A DNA stretch of 64,000 bases from Dysidea avara (GCF_963678975.1 NC_089275.1:21885977-21949976); one strand, 5' to 3'. Numbered from the stretch's first letter, positions 1 through 12,335 are shown. The notes: a model not told the origin generated them from the sequence alone. Made by a program: numbers and translations.

Positions 1-50
1 GGTGAAGAGTGGAGAGAGGGAAAGAAGTTGATGATAAAGGAAAGTAAAGA

Positions 51-685
51 GAAATCCCATCCAAAAACAGCTTATAGCTGTAAAAAAAGTGCGCGTCCAA
101 GTAAAGCAGAGTTAACTGCGACAAAAAGTAATGATATCATAATGCGGCCATGTGCGAGGTGTGCAAGTTGTAAAATTAATATTAGCTAATCAGATAATAC
201 AATGTTATTGTTAAAGTGTTAATGAGAACTATGTGATGCTGCTATTTTTAAGTGTGTGAGCATCTTCATAAATGCCACACAAATTTAATTCTCAATAAAG
301 CAATGTGTATAGATTCTCTGATAGCAATAAATAGTTTGAGTTTGGCCACCTTTCCTTTGTTCGTAGCATTGCAGTATACAGGAAAGACGGCCAAACTCAA
401 ACTATTTATTGCTATCAGAGAATCTATACACATTGTTTTATTGAGAATTAAATTTGTGTGGCATTTATGAAGATGCTCACACACTTAAAAATAGCAGCAT
501 CACATAGTTCTCATTAACACTTTAACAATAACATTGTATTATCTGATTAGCTAATATTAATTTTACAACTTGCACACCTCGCACATGGCCGCATTATGAT
601 ATCATTACTTTTTGTCGCAGTTAACTCTGCTTTACTTGGACGCGCACTTTTTTTACAGCTATAAGCTGTTTTTGGATGGGATTTC
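51..685. repeat. Long foldback element (306-bp arms, 23-nt loop)
   Basis: Positions 51-356 and 380-685 are near-perfect reverse complements; every pair I checked sums to 736, so there is no net indel. The mirror-image frames in it are by-products of the palindrome. The outer ends contain a segment of the form ACAGC..GCTGTAAAAAAAG then GTGCG, also found at the ends of the foldback at 19731-20062, and the bases just outside the right arm are similar at both sites. This places both in one family. I see no clear target duplication. No protein is supported. Confidence 0.9.
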
Positions 686-805
686 AATACTTTTTGTTAG
701 AATAAGCAATGCACTGTTGATAACAGTAAGTGAGTTTCCATGGTTTTGACAGAAACCCCAGATTACAAAGACAGAATATTAAAATATAACTGTAATTTTA
801 GTGGC

Positions 806-1007
806 CAGGGCCGCCCACATGGGAGGGGGGGGGGGGGTAACTGGGGTATTTTTCCCCCTGCCCCAGCCCGAAAGGGGCCCCTTGAATACCTGTTTAAAGA
901 AAGATCGATATACTCTAATAGAGCAATCAGGATCTAGACTCTTCCTTGCCCCTGGGCTCCTCTTTAACTCTTTTCCCTGGGCTCTCTAATTTCTCTGGAT
1001 GGCCCTG
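806..1007. mobile_element. hAT-like MITE, TIR CAGGGCC, 8-bp TSD
   Basis: The element starts CAGGGCC and ends GGCCCTG. It is flanked on both sides by the identical 8-mer TTAGTGGC (798-805 and 1008-1015). An 8-bp duplication with short inverted ends is the hAT signature. The 202-bp interior has a G run near 830 and one copy of the CTAATAGAGCA-type motif near 915. No coding capacity. Confidence 0.85.
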
Positions 1008-1097
1008 TTAGTGGCATGCAACTGCAGTCAACTACCACCCATTTTAACTAGTAAACCCTTAATAACACTTTGCCTTTCATCTTGTACTGCATTAAAA

Positions 1098-1282
1098 CGA
1101 TCAAGATACTCTATTAGAGCAGTCACAAAACAGCTGTAACACAGCAATCAATATTTAGCATAGTTACAACTTCTGCTTAGCATCGGATTGTATAGTTTAA
1201 ATTACCAGCTACTTACAGACTTTACAATATAAAAATATGGCACTTGTAGAAATGTGACTGTTCTATTAGAGTATCTCGATCT
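1098..1282. repeat. Short inverted-end repeat with CTATTAGAGCAGTCAC termini
   Basis: GATACTCTATTAGAGCAGTC near 1103 is mirrored by a TGACTGTTCTATTAGAGTAT segment near 1256-1276, giving a unit of about 185 bp with inverted ends. The same terminal motif recurs across the window (for example near 915, 21660, 24980, 28680, 32635, 34530, 39320, 39400 and 43330). It is a dispersed family, but I could not fix a target duplication here. Confidence 0.6.
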
Positions 1283-2635
1283 ACTTCAAGCATTGACTAA
1301 TTCAAGTGAAGAAGCTACGCCCCTGCCAAGAGATCTTGTGAAATGAAATGAGAATAGTAAAGAAAAGCAAGTATGTACAGAGACAATAGAAGGGCGCGTA
1401 ATTATGTCCTGTTGTAAATAAACGCCTTTAAAATTTTTATTACTACTAAATAAGCGCACAAGAATAGGCTTGTGAGGCTGTTGTCTCCAAGGTTGTCTCA
1501 TTACTTGTCTTTTCGTGTTGAAGGGATTTAGTCACAATTGGTGAGTTTAACTATACATGTATTTCTGTTGTAAAACTTAATTGTAAAAAGGCGATTAGTA
1601 CATATCATGATAAACATGTATTTGTCACAGTAGAGTCTCTCACAATTATTACGAGACATTGGACCAGGGTAAAAAAATTTACTGCTATATTTAGAGGTTG
1701 TAGCGTTTGTATATCTTAGTATCTTAATAAATAATCCTCCATGTTCACTAATCACTAATAGTACAGTGAAAACTGGTCATTATTCAGGCCGTAGGGACAA
1801 AAATTTCTGACCTAGCTTTTTAAAGAGGTGGCTGCATTTTGTGGCCTTAAAAAAGGTAAGAAGCATGCTGTTCTAACTGGCTATAGAGATGGATTTAGTG
1901 TGTGACAGCGTATGAGACAGTGAGTGCTGGCAGCAAGGGGGCAGCCAATCTGTTAGAGCACCAAAGGCACTGCTTAAGACTTAGGCAGTTGGCTGTCAGC
2001 CCAAAGTGTAAAAGTTTCACTATTGGTCCTTATAAGCTCCTGATGAAGAAAGTGATGAAGTCATTATCCATAGGATATATTTTTCAGAGTATCCATTTCA
2101 GTTCTACAATACAGTAGCCAAGCATAAGATGAACATAGCACAGCATTCCGGTGGTTTAGTGGTAACCACAACACTGCCTGAGGTAAACTGTGGTGAGATT
2201 TGAGACTACCGGAGGCCCTGGAATGCCTTCAACACATAAAATACCAAATATCTAATGCCTGCATGGCTTTCATCCACAGTGGACCTGTCTTGGTGGCCAC
2301 TTGTACAGAAGGAAAACAGCTGCCACACAGTCTTTCGAGCGAACAGCTAGTTTCCACACCTCTTAATTATCAATTTGTAAAATCTTGAGCGAAATTGTGT
2401 GTGCGAGCAAGTGTGATGTTGTGCATTGGCAGTGCCGTGTATATGGTTGCTGCCTAGCATTGACACATCACGAGTATTGAAGTCACAATGTGTTACTGTA
2501 TCATCCATCTAAATACAATCTCTGAATGTGTCATTTAGTGTAGAGAGCAATCTTCCACAAGAAGTGACCTGCAGGTTTCAGTGTATATTGTTAACCATTA
2601 ATATTGTTCACCATTATGATTGTGAACTGTATGTA
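1283..2635. other. No gene seen
   Basis: AT-rich sequence with only short incidental open frames and no recognisable protein, RNA gene or clear repeat. A fragment near 1766 (CAGTGAAAACTGG) resembles the end of the pogo-like elements listed below. Confidence 0.5.
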
Positions 2636-2843
2636 CAGTGAAACCTCACTTAGTGGCCACCTCTTTAATTGAAACCTCACTTAGTGGCCACCTCTTTAAT
2701 AAGACCACCTCATTATATTGGCTACCTCTAGTAGATCCCAAATATAGCTAAGCAGTACTTTATGACCTCATTAATAAGGCCACCTTGTTATTCAGGCCAA
2801 TTTTTTTGGTTCCACAGCTGGCCATATTAATGAGGCTTCATTG
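2636..2843. mobile_element. pogo/Tigger-like MITE with internal duplication
   Basis: The left end CAGTGAAACCTCACTTA and the reverse complement of the right end (CAATGAAGCCTCATTA) match at most positions. TA sits on both sides (2634-2635, 2844-2845), as for Tc1/mariner-pogo insertion. The left end is duplicated in tandem (unit of about 31 bp from GAAACCTCAC). The length of 208 bp excludes a transposase. Confidence 0.75.
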
Positions 2844-3810
2844 TACTTATGTGAATTTTTATTTTTCATAACTTTTCTTCAGGTTTACTGATGGGCACTA
2901 TAAAGCATTGTTGACTGGTCCGTACATAATTTGGTGACTTGAATTGCTAAAACAGTACGTAGCATGTCTTGTATGTACATGTAATGTGTTGTAATGTGTC
3001 CACACATCCACACATCTTAGAAATAAATATAATTGTATTCTCTATACTCAGTTCCATTGTGCCACTGGGTCATAAGTGGGTTGAGTATGGATCATCCAGG
3101 ACATTTGAGTCACATTTTGTCCTGGCCAAGTGGATCTCATCCACTGACAGAATATACAGGATCACATCACGTGTATAAGTTACGGTGGAACTTGTTTATT
3201 GCCACCTTCACTCATTAAACAGGTAACAGTGTATAAATTCTCAATTGGAATTGGCTTTTCAAGAGAGGTTGTCTTTCTATATTGGTGGCCATTAAGACAG
3301 GTTGTACTGATAGAGTGTACATACTAGAGATGCAACATTATCCTCCACTTAGTGTCGTTTGATAGTGATGCAATGGAGACTATGTATTGTTGCATTTAAA
3401 TACTATACTATTATATTGCAATTCTAGCACGTATTTATAACAGGAATGTTTGTTAACTGTTTAGACATACTGGAGCAACACCCACTCATCTGGATTCTAC
3501 AAATGGAGTCATATCAACTTGTTATCATACTTACTTGTTACTCCCATTGTGTTTGGATGAATATACATGCCGTCATGTGAGACTTGCTACCATGGCGGGC
3601 CACTGGAAAACATTTTCATAGCAGTTATATTACAGTCATTATTGTACAATTCTTACATTATTGTTGTGAAAAGTGTTTGGTATTCATGTGTCCTCTGTAT
3701 GTTGTAATTACATGTGTAATTTTTGTGTGGGGGTGCTGTAAAATGCAATAATGCATGGTGACAATTGGCTAGCTACATGTGCTAATTACTCACAGCTTGT
3801 GTCAACAACT
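2844..3810. other. No gene seen
   Basis: No convincing coding or RNA signal. A stretch near 3185 (GTGGAACTTGTTTATTGCC) looks like another decayed pogo-type end. Confidence 0.5.
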
Positions 3811-4139
3811 GGTAACCACAGTTGTACTCTGTGTCATTCTTTAAGCCGCGCCCTTAGAGGACAAATTACGTCACGGTGGGGGCGACTAAATTCAAATTTA
3901 AAAACGAACGATGGTATGTAGCACCATAGATCATATCTGTGTTGTAGCACCATAGATCATATCTGTGGACTATAATCTATGGCAGCACACTTCTTTGTGG
4001 CTACATGCACTGATTAACTACATAGAGCGCCAGTTCATCAATACCCAGTGACCGCAGTTGTGCTTTGCGTCATTCTTTAAATTCCGAGTAAAATTCTTAG
4101 AGAGCAAATTACGTGGGGGCGACTAAATTCAAATTTCAA
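3811..4139 (+). repeat. Imperfect direct repeat of about 90 bp
   Basis: 3811-3903 and 4048-4139 share the order GGTAACC/GTGACC, CAGTTGT, GTCATTCTTTAA, AGAG.AAATTACGT and GGGGGCGACTAAATTCAAAT. Between them lies a smaller tandem of about 25 bp (GTAGCACCATAGATCATATC twice, from 3918). No coding role is seen. Confidence 0.75.
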
Positions 4140-4722
4140 ACTAGCCATTCTCGAAAACATAGGTTTCAATCTGAACGAAACTTTTAGAACAGTTTAAAGA
4201 TACATTGCCCTACATGCCAAGCGAGTATTGCGGAAAACAACAATCTGGGATTTGTATTTGGCCTCTAGGTCGACTGAGGACGACTGAAACTTCGTTTGGT
4301 GCTGAAGTTAAGACTGTAGGGTAATCATGTATGGTGAAATCGATGATGTGAATCTTGAGGCGATTGAGTGAATACTGAAGCGATAGCAGGGCAATCAATG
4401 TTCGGAATGCACAAAGGAACGCAAGGCATACACATGCGGTTGCGTCTAACCGCATGCGATAAAAAAAATAATAAAAAAAATAAAAATGAAACTTCCCCTT
4501 TGATGTCGGCAATCTCGATCACGAAACAATCGGCATGGATTTGCTTCACTGCTTGTGTGGTAGTTACTAGTGACACGATGAGTTCAACCCTAGAGTTTCA
4601 GAGGGATAGCGTAAGTGGCGGGTTAGTTACAGGAAGGCCGAATTTGACAATGTTCGTTCCTGTAAAATCCTCACATAGTGGTCGCGTCATTTATTGTCTG
4701 CGGCGCGCGTTTCTGCTTTACT

Positions 4723-4755
4723 GGCCGCGCGACTCACTACCGTGAGTCTTGATAT
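4723..4755 (+). mobile_element. Putative 3' terminal hairpin of a mobile element
   Basis: GACTCAC-TACC-GTGAGTC forms a perfect 7-bp stem with a 4-nt loop at 4731-4748, followed by TTGATAT. A closely similar block (GGCCGC...CACTACCGTG..TCTTGATAT) ends the 3 kb insertion at 22686-22719. Its position at the end of a defined insertion suggests a terminal hairpin, as in Helitron or Helentron elements. Where this copy's 5' end lies is not established; the foldback at 51 is one candidate. The interval 4140-4722 has no recognisable gene. Confidence 0.45.
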
Positions 4756-4768
4756 TAGGAAATTATGG

Positions 4769-4991
4769 GTTATTCAGGTCTCAATACTGGCTAAAAAGTA
4801 CAGGAAATTTACAGCACAGGTCTATGTTCAACACTACAGAACTATACAGCCATATACAGCCATCCATAGGTTGTCCAGAACTTGATCAAAGACCTAATTC
4901 ACTTGTATGACTTGCCACTGGGCTTGGGAAAAGCAGTCAACAAAAGCAAGCCACTTAAGCATGGCTGATTTTGACAGCAAAATTTGATAAT
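4769..4991 (+). repeat. Dispersed repeat, copy 1 (partner at 41457-41688)
   Basis: This stretch aligns end to end with 41457-41688. Shared blocks include GGAAATTTACAGCACAGGTC, the ACAGCC triplets, GCTCGCCACTG/GCTTGCCACTG and AAAAGCAGYCARCAAAAGCA. Divergence is substantial, so it is an old family. The class is unknown and no tRNA boxes or reverse transcriptase are visible. Confidence 0.75.
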
Positions 4992-5969
4992 ATATGTACA
5001 TATAATCATGCAGCTATCTCTCTGTGGTGAGCAATCAGACATGTTATCATTGCAACTAAGGCTAGTTTTCCCAATATACATTCAATACATGCATTTGTGG
5101 CAGGCTTGGTTTAGTTTATAGCCACTGAACTACAAACTATGTCATGGTAAATGCTTTCACAAAACTTTTTTATTGTAGAATGTTCAGAACTAAAAATATT
5201 TGTATCAGAATTGCTAATTCTATAGCCAATATATCAGTCATCAGAATATTGTTAAATTTCCATATCTGTGCACCTCTAGTTGACTACTGTAAAATGTCCA
5301 TAGACATGTTTAGCAGGAATGCATGGTCACCTTACGTAAACTAAAAATCACATGGTTTATACATCAGTCATTTTTGTAGGACAAAAACATGTTTATTCCA
5401 GACTGACTAAGCATCAAGTTCTGCATACTGTTACAGTATGGATATTGTCTATGCTGTAGAATATGCCATCAAATTCCAGATTACCATTTTAATCATGGAG
5501 AATCACAGTTAGTATTTTACTGTTTTATCAGAGAACACTGTTTAAGAGTTAAAAATTAATGTTCTCTTCACTATTACAAGAATTCTGATAGAATAGACAA
5601 AGGAAGATTAACTCCATTAGACTCATAAAGTGTACACAATGTGAAACAGACAAATTTAGCAACTCTCTTAACCAGACAGCAGTCATGTACAATGGAAAAC
5701 TGATCGTGACAATGTATAGTTACACAAGACAAGCTATATCCATCTATCAAGAAATTATTATTGCAATCACACATTAATCTTAATTTCAAGGCTGATGAGC
5801 CTTGGTTCCAACCCAATGGCTTGTCCAGTGTGATCTGTATCATAAAAACCTACTATAAAATAAATGTCTGTGTATTTGCAGCCAAAGTAGAATAATGTGA
5901 GACACAAACCTTCATCATGGTTAGAAGCTGAAGTGTATATAGTTATTTTGCATGCACATATATTAATAC
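4992..5969. other. No gene seen
   Basis: Only short open frames that match nothing I recognise. No inverted repeat or RNA gene noticed. Confidence 0.5.
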
Positions 5970-6583
5970 TAGAGTTGCACCGATATGCATTTTTTCACAT
6001 TTGCCGATACCGATTATTTGCCTATTCCTTTAACCGATATGCCGATATTTACCGATATTCTTCTTTTCTTCAGAACAGAGGAGGAGGAGCAGAAAATCAC
6101 CTAAAGTTTATGCGTATAAACTGCATTTGTAATGATAATGTAATCAATGTAATTAATTACGTGGGCGGCCGACTTTTACAATGTTTTACAGTTTTGCTAC
6201 TATCTCCTTTCATGGAAAAGGAAGCTAAGTAGTTATAAAACAGCTAATCAAACAGTGTTTTAGTGGGACTACAGACCCATTGTGAAGAGTGATCAACTAA
6301 TTGCGTGGGCGGCCGATAAATATACACAGCCTACTATAGCCTTGCAACCACACTTGTGCAAACAAACAAACTCAAATAGTTACAAAACAGTTACAACAAA
6401 CCACTTACTGCTACATTCACCACCTTCTTTACTTTCACCTGTTCATTGTCATCAACTTAACGATTGATTGTGGGTTTCGGTTAACCGGCAAGTTATTTCC
6501 GCTTCGTTGCCGATACCGATACTTGTAAAATTAGCTAATATCGGTTGTTACCGATAATTCAACCGATTATCGGTGCAACTCTA
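5970..6583. mobile_element. hAT-like non-autonomous element, 8-bp TSD ATTAATAC
   Basis: The terminal inverted repeats TAGAGTTGCACCGAT and ATCGGTGCAACTCTA are perfect over 15 bp. The 8-mer ATTAATAC flanks both ends (5962-5969 and 6584-6591). The interior repeats CCGATA motifs close to each end, as subterminal transposase sites often do. At 614 bp it carries no transposase. A related element with TIR TAGTGTTGCA lies at 42657-43058. Confidence 0.92.
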
Positions 6584-6586
6584 ATT

Positions 6587-7666
6587 AATACAACATCAAT
6601 ATCGTGTCCCGTAGAAAAACTCCAATAGCAGCTTGTGGTATATTTTTGATATACTACAGCAAACTAACCAATAGAATTAGTATATCACTTGTACATTTGA
6701 TATACGCGTCTGATTGGCTAAAAATTTTTGATAGTATTTACCAGTTAGGCATGTCCAACTTGACAACTACTGCTACCATAGTAACCAATACTGTTACCTA
6801 GCAACAACATTGTTTGCCTAGCAACCGTTGCTAGGCAACCACTACTGATTGTAGAAATGATTTTGACACCATAGCGACAGTTGCTAAGCAACCACCAAAA
6901 AGCACGTAACTAGGTCAGGTTTACATTTTGTTGCCTAGCAACAGTTGCTATGGATTGTTGGACAGATTTTCAAGAAGATTGCAGGCTGCAACGCATGTGC
7001 ATACTCCTTGAGCATGCTAATCACAAAGGAATTACTTACCAGTACTAATAACATTAGAAATTGCTGTTACTGCTTCCAAGTGGGAAACGAGATGTTGTAT
7101 TAACATATTATACTAATACAAACATCAATATCGTGTCCTGTACAAAAACTCCAATAGCAGCTTGTGGTATATTTTTGATATACTACAGCAAACTAGCCAA
7201 TAAAATTAGTATATCACTTGTACATTTGATATACGCATCTGATTGGCTAAAAAATTTTGATAGTGTTTAGTTGTTTTACCAGTTAGGCATGTCCGACTTG
7301 ACAACTACTGCTACCATAGTAACCAATACATGTCACCTAGCAACAATACTGTTGTCTAACAACACTGTTGCTTAGCAACCGCTGCTAGACAACCACTAAT
7401 AATTCTAAAAATTATTAGCAATGGTTGCTAAGCAACCACCTAAAAGCATGTAACTAGGTCAGGTTTAAATTTTGTTGCCTAGCAACAGCTTCTATGGATT
7501 GTTGGACCAATTTTCAAGAAGATTACAGGCTGCAACATATGTGCATACTCCTTGAGCATACTAATTACAAGAAATTACTTACCAGTACTAATAATGGTGT
7601 AAACACATTTAAAATTGCTGTTGCTGCTTCCAAGCGGGAGATGAGATGTTGTATTAACATATTATA
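6587..7666 (+). repeat. Tandem duplication, two units of about 0.53 kb, rich in GTTGCYNRGCAAC palindromes
   Basis: 6592-7115 and 7121-7666 align throughout (offset 529 at the start). Both begin AACATCAATATCGTGTCC and end GTTGTATTAACATATTATAC. Each unit has many inverted GTTGC/GCAAC half-sites one to three bases apart (6791-6840, 6933-6953, 7306-7393, 7421-7437, 7474-7490) that resemble the X-box bound by RFX factors. The short open frames near 6604 and 7061 are conserved only as part of the duplication and do not look like genes. Confidence 0.85.
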
Positions 7667-7822
7667 CTACAGATATCATGGTATTCGAAACATATGCCAA
7701 AAGATATACAAACTTAGAAAAGATGCTATAGTGCAAGGCGAAGCCTCGCACTATAGCACCCTTTCCTAAATATGTATATCTTTTGGTATATATATTTCGA
7801 ATACCATGATATCTGTAGTATA
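7663..7822. repeat. Palindromic MITE-like hairpin
   Basis: TATACTACAGATATCATG (7663-7680) pairs with 7805-7822, and pairing continues inward through CCAAAAGATATAC and GCTATAGTGC to a centre near 7741, with small indels. It begins at the end of the second duplication unit. Confidence 0.8.
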
Positions 7823-9313
7823 ACATATACGTATATCACACAAATACAAGGTCTGTATGCATTGTAGATAAGCAATGCTGTAACTTGGTAGTCTGGTTGC
7901 ATACTGTCAGTGCAATAATTAATAGATTATCATAGAATGTCAGTTTATTCTGCTCAAGCAGCCAATGTCAGAGAAAACTCTGATAATAGAAACAATCAGT
8001 ACTGAATCACCAGCATTTTCTTATAATTGGGACTGGAGGGTCTGGCAAATAATTTTGTAGAAACACATTGCACATTTGACTGTGTTGTGATCAACTAAGT
8101 GTCTTTCAAGGAATTATTTAGTTTGGTTATATTTATGAAATGAAATTCACAAAGATCTATGCAATTGTTTGTAGCATGCAAGTGCAACTTGCAGCCCTTC
8201 TAAGACAATGCCTTAGGGCATGCAACACAGAAGGATGAGGATGTACTAATTGCTATATGTAACATTTTCTGTTTAGTTGACTTCCTTCTACTACACACAG
8301 CCTGCAATTTACATTTTAAACCTATAATGGAAAATTTCATTTTAAGCGTGTATGTGAAAGTAATTGTATTGGACCACATGAGAATCAAGAAAATTGTACA
8401 GTACTTGCCAAAGTGTGTCTTATAATGGAGTATGAAATATCCAAAGTGAATTCTAGTAGTGCACTTTGTGTAGACAGGTTTTACTTTCATGATAAAAACA
8501 CTACACCAGAACACATTCTAGCCAAGGTTTTATAATTACAACAACTATTCACTGATATCAGTGAGATTTGAGATAAATTTCACTGTACTGCTGGTAGGTA
8601 AGGTATTATGTGTTGTTAAACTGATAGCAGTTAATATAATTCGCATTTGACCCATCCAAATACACAATTGATCTGGGAGTGTACAATCTTAGACATTAAA
8701 TTGCATCATCCATGCAGGATAGTGGTCGATATTTTATACATGGAAAATATACATGTGGTTGATAACAAGTACCGATGGTTGATACTTCCTACTTTGCATC
8801 TCTCAACCTAGCATTTTAATGAGTGGGCCTACATAATCACTGTATAATGAAAAACTTGTTTGTAGCTGACAGACAACCAAAGCAGATGGTGATAACTGGA
8901 GGTTCATAGTACCTTCCTTAGTAGTTAAAAAGCAAATTTAGTCAATAATTGGTCACTTACACTACTCTTGAGTGCTGTACCCCATGCAAAGACACCTGAT
9001 GTGACGTTGCATGGGGTGGAATATGCACCTTCGACTACAACGTGCTGTGAACTGTTAGACAAAAACATTTTGGTCCATTGCAGTGGCTTTACTCTAATTC
9101 TAGTTTTCATACAAGTCTTGAATGTGCAACCTAGCTTATTGGAGGTCTTGGAAAACCTAAAATGCCTAGTTCTACTGTTCCATAGAGGGAGAAGTCGTGT
9201 GTGTTGAGGAGTAACTGTGATTTACATGAATGTTTTGTTCTGAAACTAAACTGGTTGGGACATAATATTTGATGAGTTTCCAAGTGCTTCATTATTTGAC
9301 TAACTAGAAAGAC
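7823..9313. other. No gene seen
   Basis: No recognisable protein, RNA gene or large repeat. An open frame of 104 codons on the minus strand at 8200-8514 has no family features I know. Confidence 0.5.
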
Positions 9314-9598
9314 TTAAATATAAAAGTCAAGCCAGTAGTTTGATGGATCAGATCTCTTATCTTTCTTGAATGCTGGTATAGCATAAGCAGATTTCCATGG
9401 TGGTAGTTCACTAGTATACAAAGACTGTTTGAAAAGATGAGTGATTATTGGAGTCAACTCTTGTGCCAACTTTTGCAAAACCTGAGCTGGAATATTGTCA
9501 GGCTCACAGGCCTTGTGAGGATCTATTTGAGAAAGTAACATAAAAGCTCCATGCTCAGTGATTATCAGTGTGTAAAGGCGGATAAGTTGACACTGCAT
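9314..9598 (-). pseudogene. LINE reverse-transcriptase fragment
   Basis: The minus-strand translation contains QIDPHKACEPDNIPAQVL, then LAQELTPIITHLFKQSL, ELPPWKSAYAIPAFKK and RSDPSNYW. This is the block just before and into the N-terminal part of a non-LTR retrotransposon reverse transcriptase of the CR1/L2/Jockey type. No catalytic palm motif is present and the open frame ends soon after, so it is a dead fragment. Confidence 0.85.
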
Positions 9599-12232
9599 GG
9601 TACTGTAGTGCTGGTCATGAACTTAGGTGAGGTCTTCAATTGAGAACACAGATTTAAACATGTTATTTAAAGCTTCAGCCCATCAGGTAATTTGTATTGA
9701 GCTAATTCCAATTAGCTTGTAAAATTTACAGTTATAAACACAATAATGTCCATTTTTTGCAACAAACTTCTCCATATGAAACAAGAAGGATGTGAAACAG
9801 TGATGATAAACTTACGCTTTCCGCAATGTAAACAAACACACGTAATTCACATTGTGTCATTGTAGAAACGAAACAAAGATATTTGAAAAAGAAAATCTAG
9901 TTATGTATTAGATATTTCAATTTGTGTTCCCTTTCAATGATTACTGAAGCAATTAAAACGTGCATATAATTATTTTTGTAGCACAGGTTTTTACTGAATG
10001 CATTACAATGGCATTTATGTCAAAAAACAGAATTATGCAACAAGTCAGGCTTTCATTCAGTGGGTCACATATTAGACAATAGCATACAGAGTTTTCTTTG
10101 CTATGGAGGTCTCAGACATATCAGCAAAAAAAAGCTAGCCCATGTGTTTCTTTGTGGGCTAGGTTTTTTGTGTAGTTTGGCATCTTTAACAATGTAAACC
10201 AATTGGTGACATCAATAATTAGCTACCTTGATAATTACTAACATCACTTCAGCAGGGGGAATTCCGGGGGATTCAGAAACTTGTCATACAAGAGAACTAT
10301 TAAAACAGTGCCCTACAGTCAAGCATAGTAATTAATTAACTGCTGGAACCACTCTCAAATTTCCACCTCAGAGAGTCTAGCTATACTCCTCACTGGACAG
10401 TACACCTAAACTAACATGTAGCTATATATGCATCTAGGCCTGGTATTACTAAAGTCTAGATTCAATGAAATTCGGAACTGAAGCCTCCCATATTCAGTTT
10501 TTAAATCCTTGAAAGACACCTGTAAAGCATTACAGGAAATTCGAGACTGCCCTACCAGAGAGTTTTAATGATATTTTAAAATATTTATCCTGTTGTCTTA
10601 AGATTAATTCAGCAGGAAACCTTAATGTACTTGTAATTCCCTGACAGGTGGTCAGCTAGCAGTTCATCTACGTAGCTAATGAAAGCCATATCAGTGCCAA
10701 ATATATCCATAAGAGACCTAGCAAATGCACATTGAATTTCTTTGCAAGGCATTTTGTTAATGTAATTCATTATTGTAACAAATAATTTATCTATATGTCA
10801 CCTTACATTATATAGCAGAGATCAAAGACACTTGGCTTTGCTCTGATGCAGTTAGAAATAGATTTTTTATAACTCTCTAATAAAGCATTAAATAATGACG
10901 TCCATTTCTTGTAATGAGCGTATCCAGCTAGTGCATATTAAGACATTACAGATACTGCTGTTGCTCTTAGCTAACAGTTCCAAACCTAGTACATTCATTC
11001 TCACTTACATGTACCTTGAATGTAACAACCAAGTGAGTTATAGAGACAGATTTAAAGGGGTTTGTTCACAAAAAACCTTTGAAAATTGCTTTTGCACCAG
11101 CCAAGATTTTAATTACATTTGTGGTTATTTCCTACAAATAGTGGTGTGCACGCTCAGTGCTCCATCACACATACGAAGCCATTGCAGTATGTTTACACAT
11201 TAGCCATGGCAGTACAAAACATTATCATGCAGTACCATGTCACGCAGTAATAGCTATGAAGGAAATGTTGTTATAAATGCTTACCACATTGAACAGGTAA
11301 CTAGCTAGCCTTTTATAGACAGCAAACAAAATTGTTACTAAATGCAGGAGCAAACATGCACCCAGACCCCCTAGCACATAATGTTGAGTGTCTCACTTGC
11401 ATGTCAACCCTACACACTTGAAACCTCCCTTACAAATCTCTAGACCCACCCATATCAAAACTACCAATTGGAATTTGTAAAATAAAAGGTCAACAACAAA
11501 AATTTTACACAACACTGAATTTTACCATCAATTCTACCTTTCCCAATACAAAATACATATACTTTATACCAATTATACAAAATGCAAGCACTAGCACTCA
11601 AAATCTCTACAGCATACTGTACAACAAAAGAAAGCTCTTGCACTGCTCTACACAATTCCACCCATACCTATGTTGTGATGTTACCACAGCGACAGTTATT
11701 CACTGTTGATTGCAACACAAAATGCATTCCATCCAAAACTATAGGAAAAAAAGGTACTTGGATGGGCAAACCTCAAAATTTCAACTTGTTAACCTGAACC
11801 AAATTAGTTAGACTTGGTATCATTCGACTTATTAAAGCCTACCCGATTAAGAACCCACCTGTACCTAGTGGTTAACTGGTTGGGTTACAAAGATACTTTA
11901 TATAAAACATGTGAAAAACAGGGTTTTTATAACAAATCACAACACGTAATTTTGCTGTACAAGACTCCCCGGCCTCTGCCCTGTTCCTTTGTCTCAGCAC
12001 CAACTCTTAATTACCAAATTCATCGCTGCTCAATAAGGATTAGAATGAGCCATATTTTACCTCCATAAACCATAGTATGCAGAAGTTATGGTGCCATGTT
12101 TCAAAGATGGTGTTATTATTGTTACAACTGCAACCATGCCAGAATGCGTAAAAACGTAAAGTATGGCAGCATTTTGATATGCACTATTATGATTATCAGT
12201 AGAGACCACAAACCAAGCAGGTAAGCTATACC
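9599..12232. other. No gene seen
   Basis: A long AT-rich stretch with only short open frames and no recognised domain. A small hairpin, CTAGCCCA..TGGGCTAG, lies near 10135-10162. Decayed repeats may be present that I cannot identify without a library. Confidence 0.45.
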
Positions 12233-12234
12233 AT

Positions 12235-12267
12235 ATAGATAATATATACCAGGTATATATTATCTAT
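12235..12267. repeat. Perfect 16-bp palindrome with 1-nt spacer
   Basis: ATAGATAATATATACC (12235-12250) is exactly mirrored at 12252-12267 around a single A. Partial pairing continues outward. It is probably the core of a small foldback element. Confidence 0.8.
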
Positions 12268-12335
12268 GGCTATACTATTCCAATTTTTTTATAATATTCC
12301 AATTGACTCCATGCTTGATCAAGACATACTTTATA

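Noticed and set aside
252-484. Mirror-image 72-codon frames on both strands
   Set aside because: Their near-identity follows from the palindrome at 51-685, not from coding.
4210-4745. Overlapping 83-125-codon frames on both strands
   Set aside because: No recognised domain or splice context, and frames on opposite strands overlap; the region is better explained as part of a mobile element.
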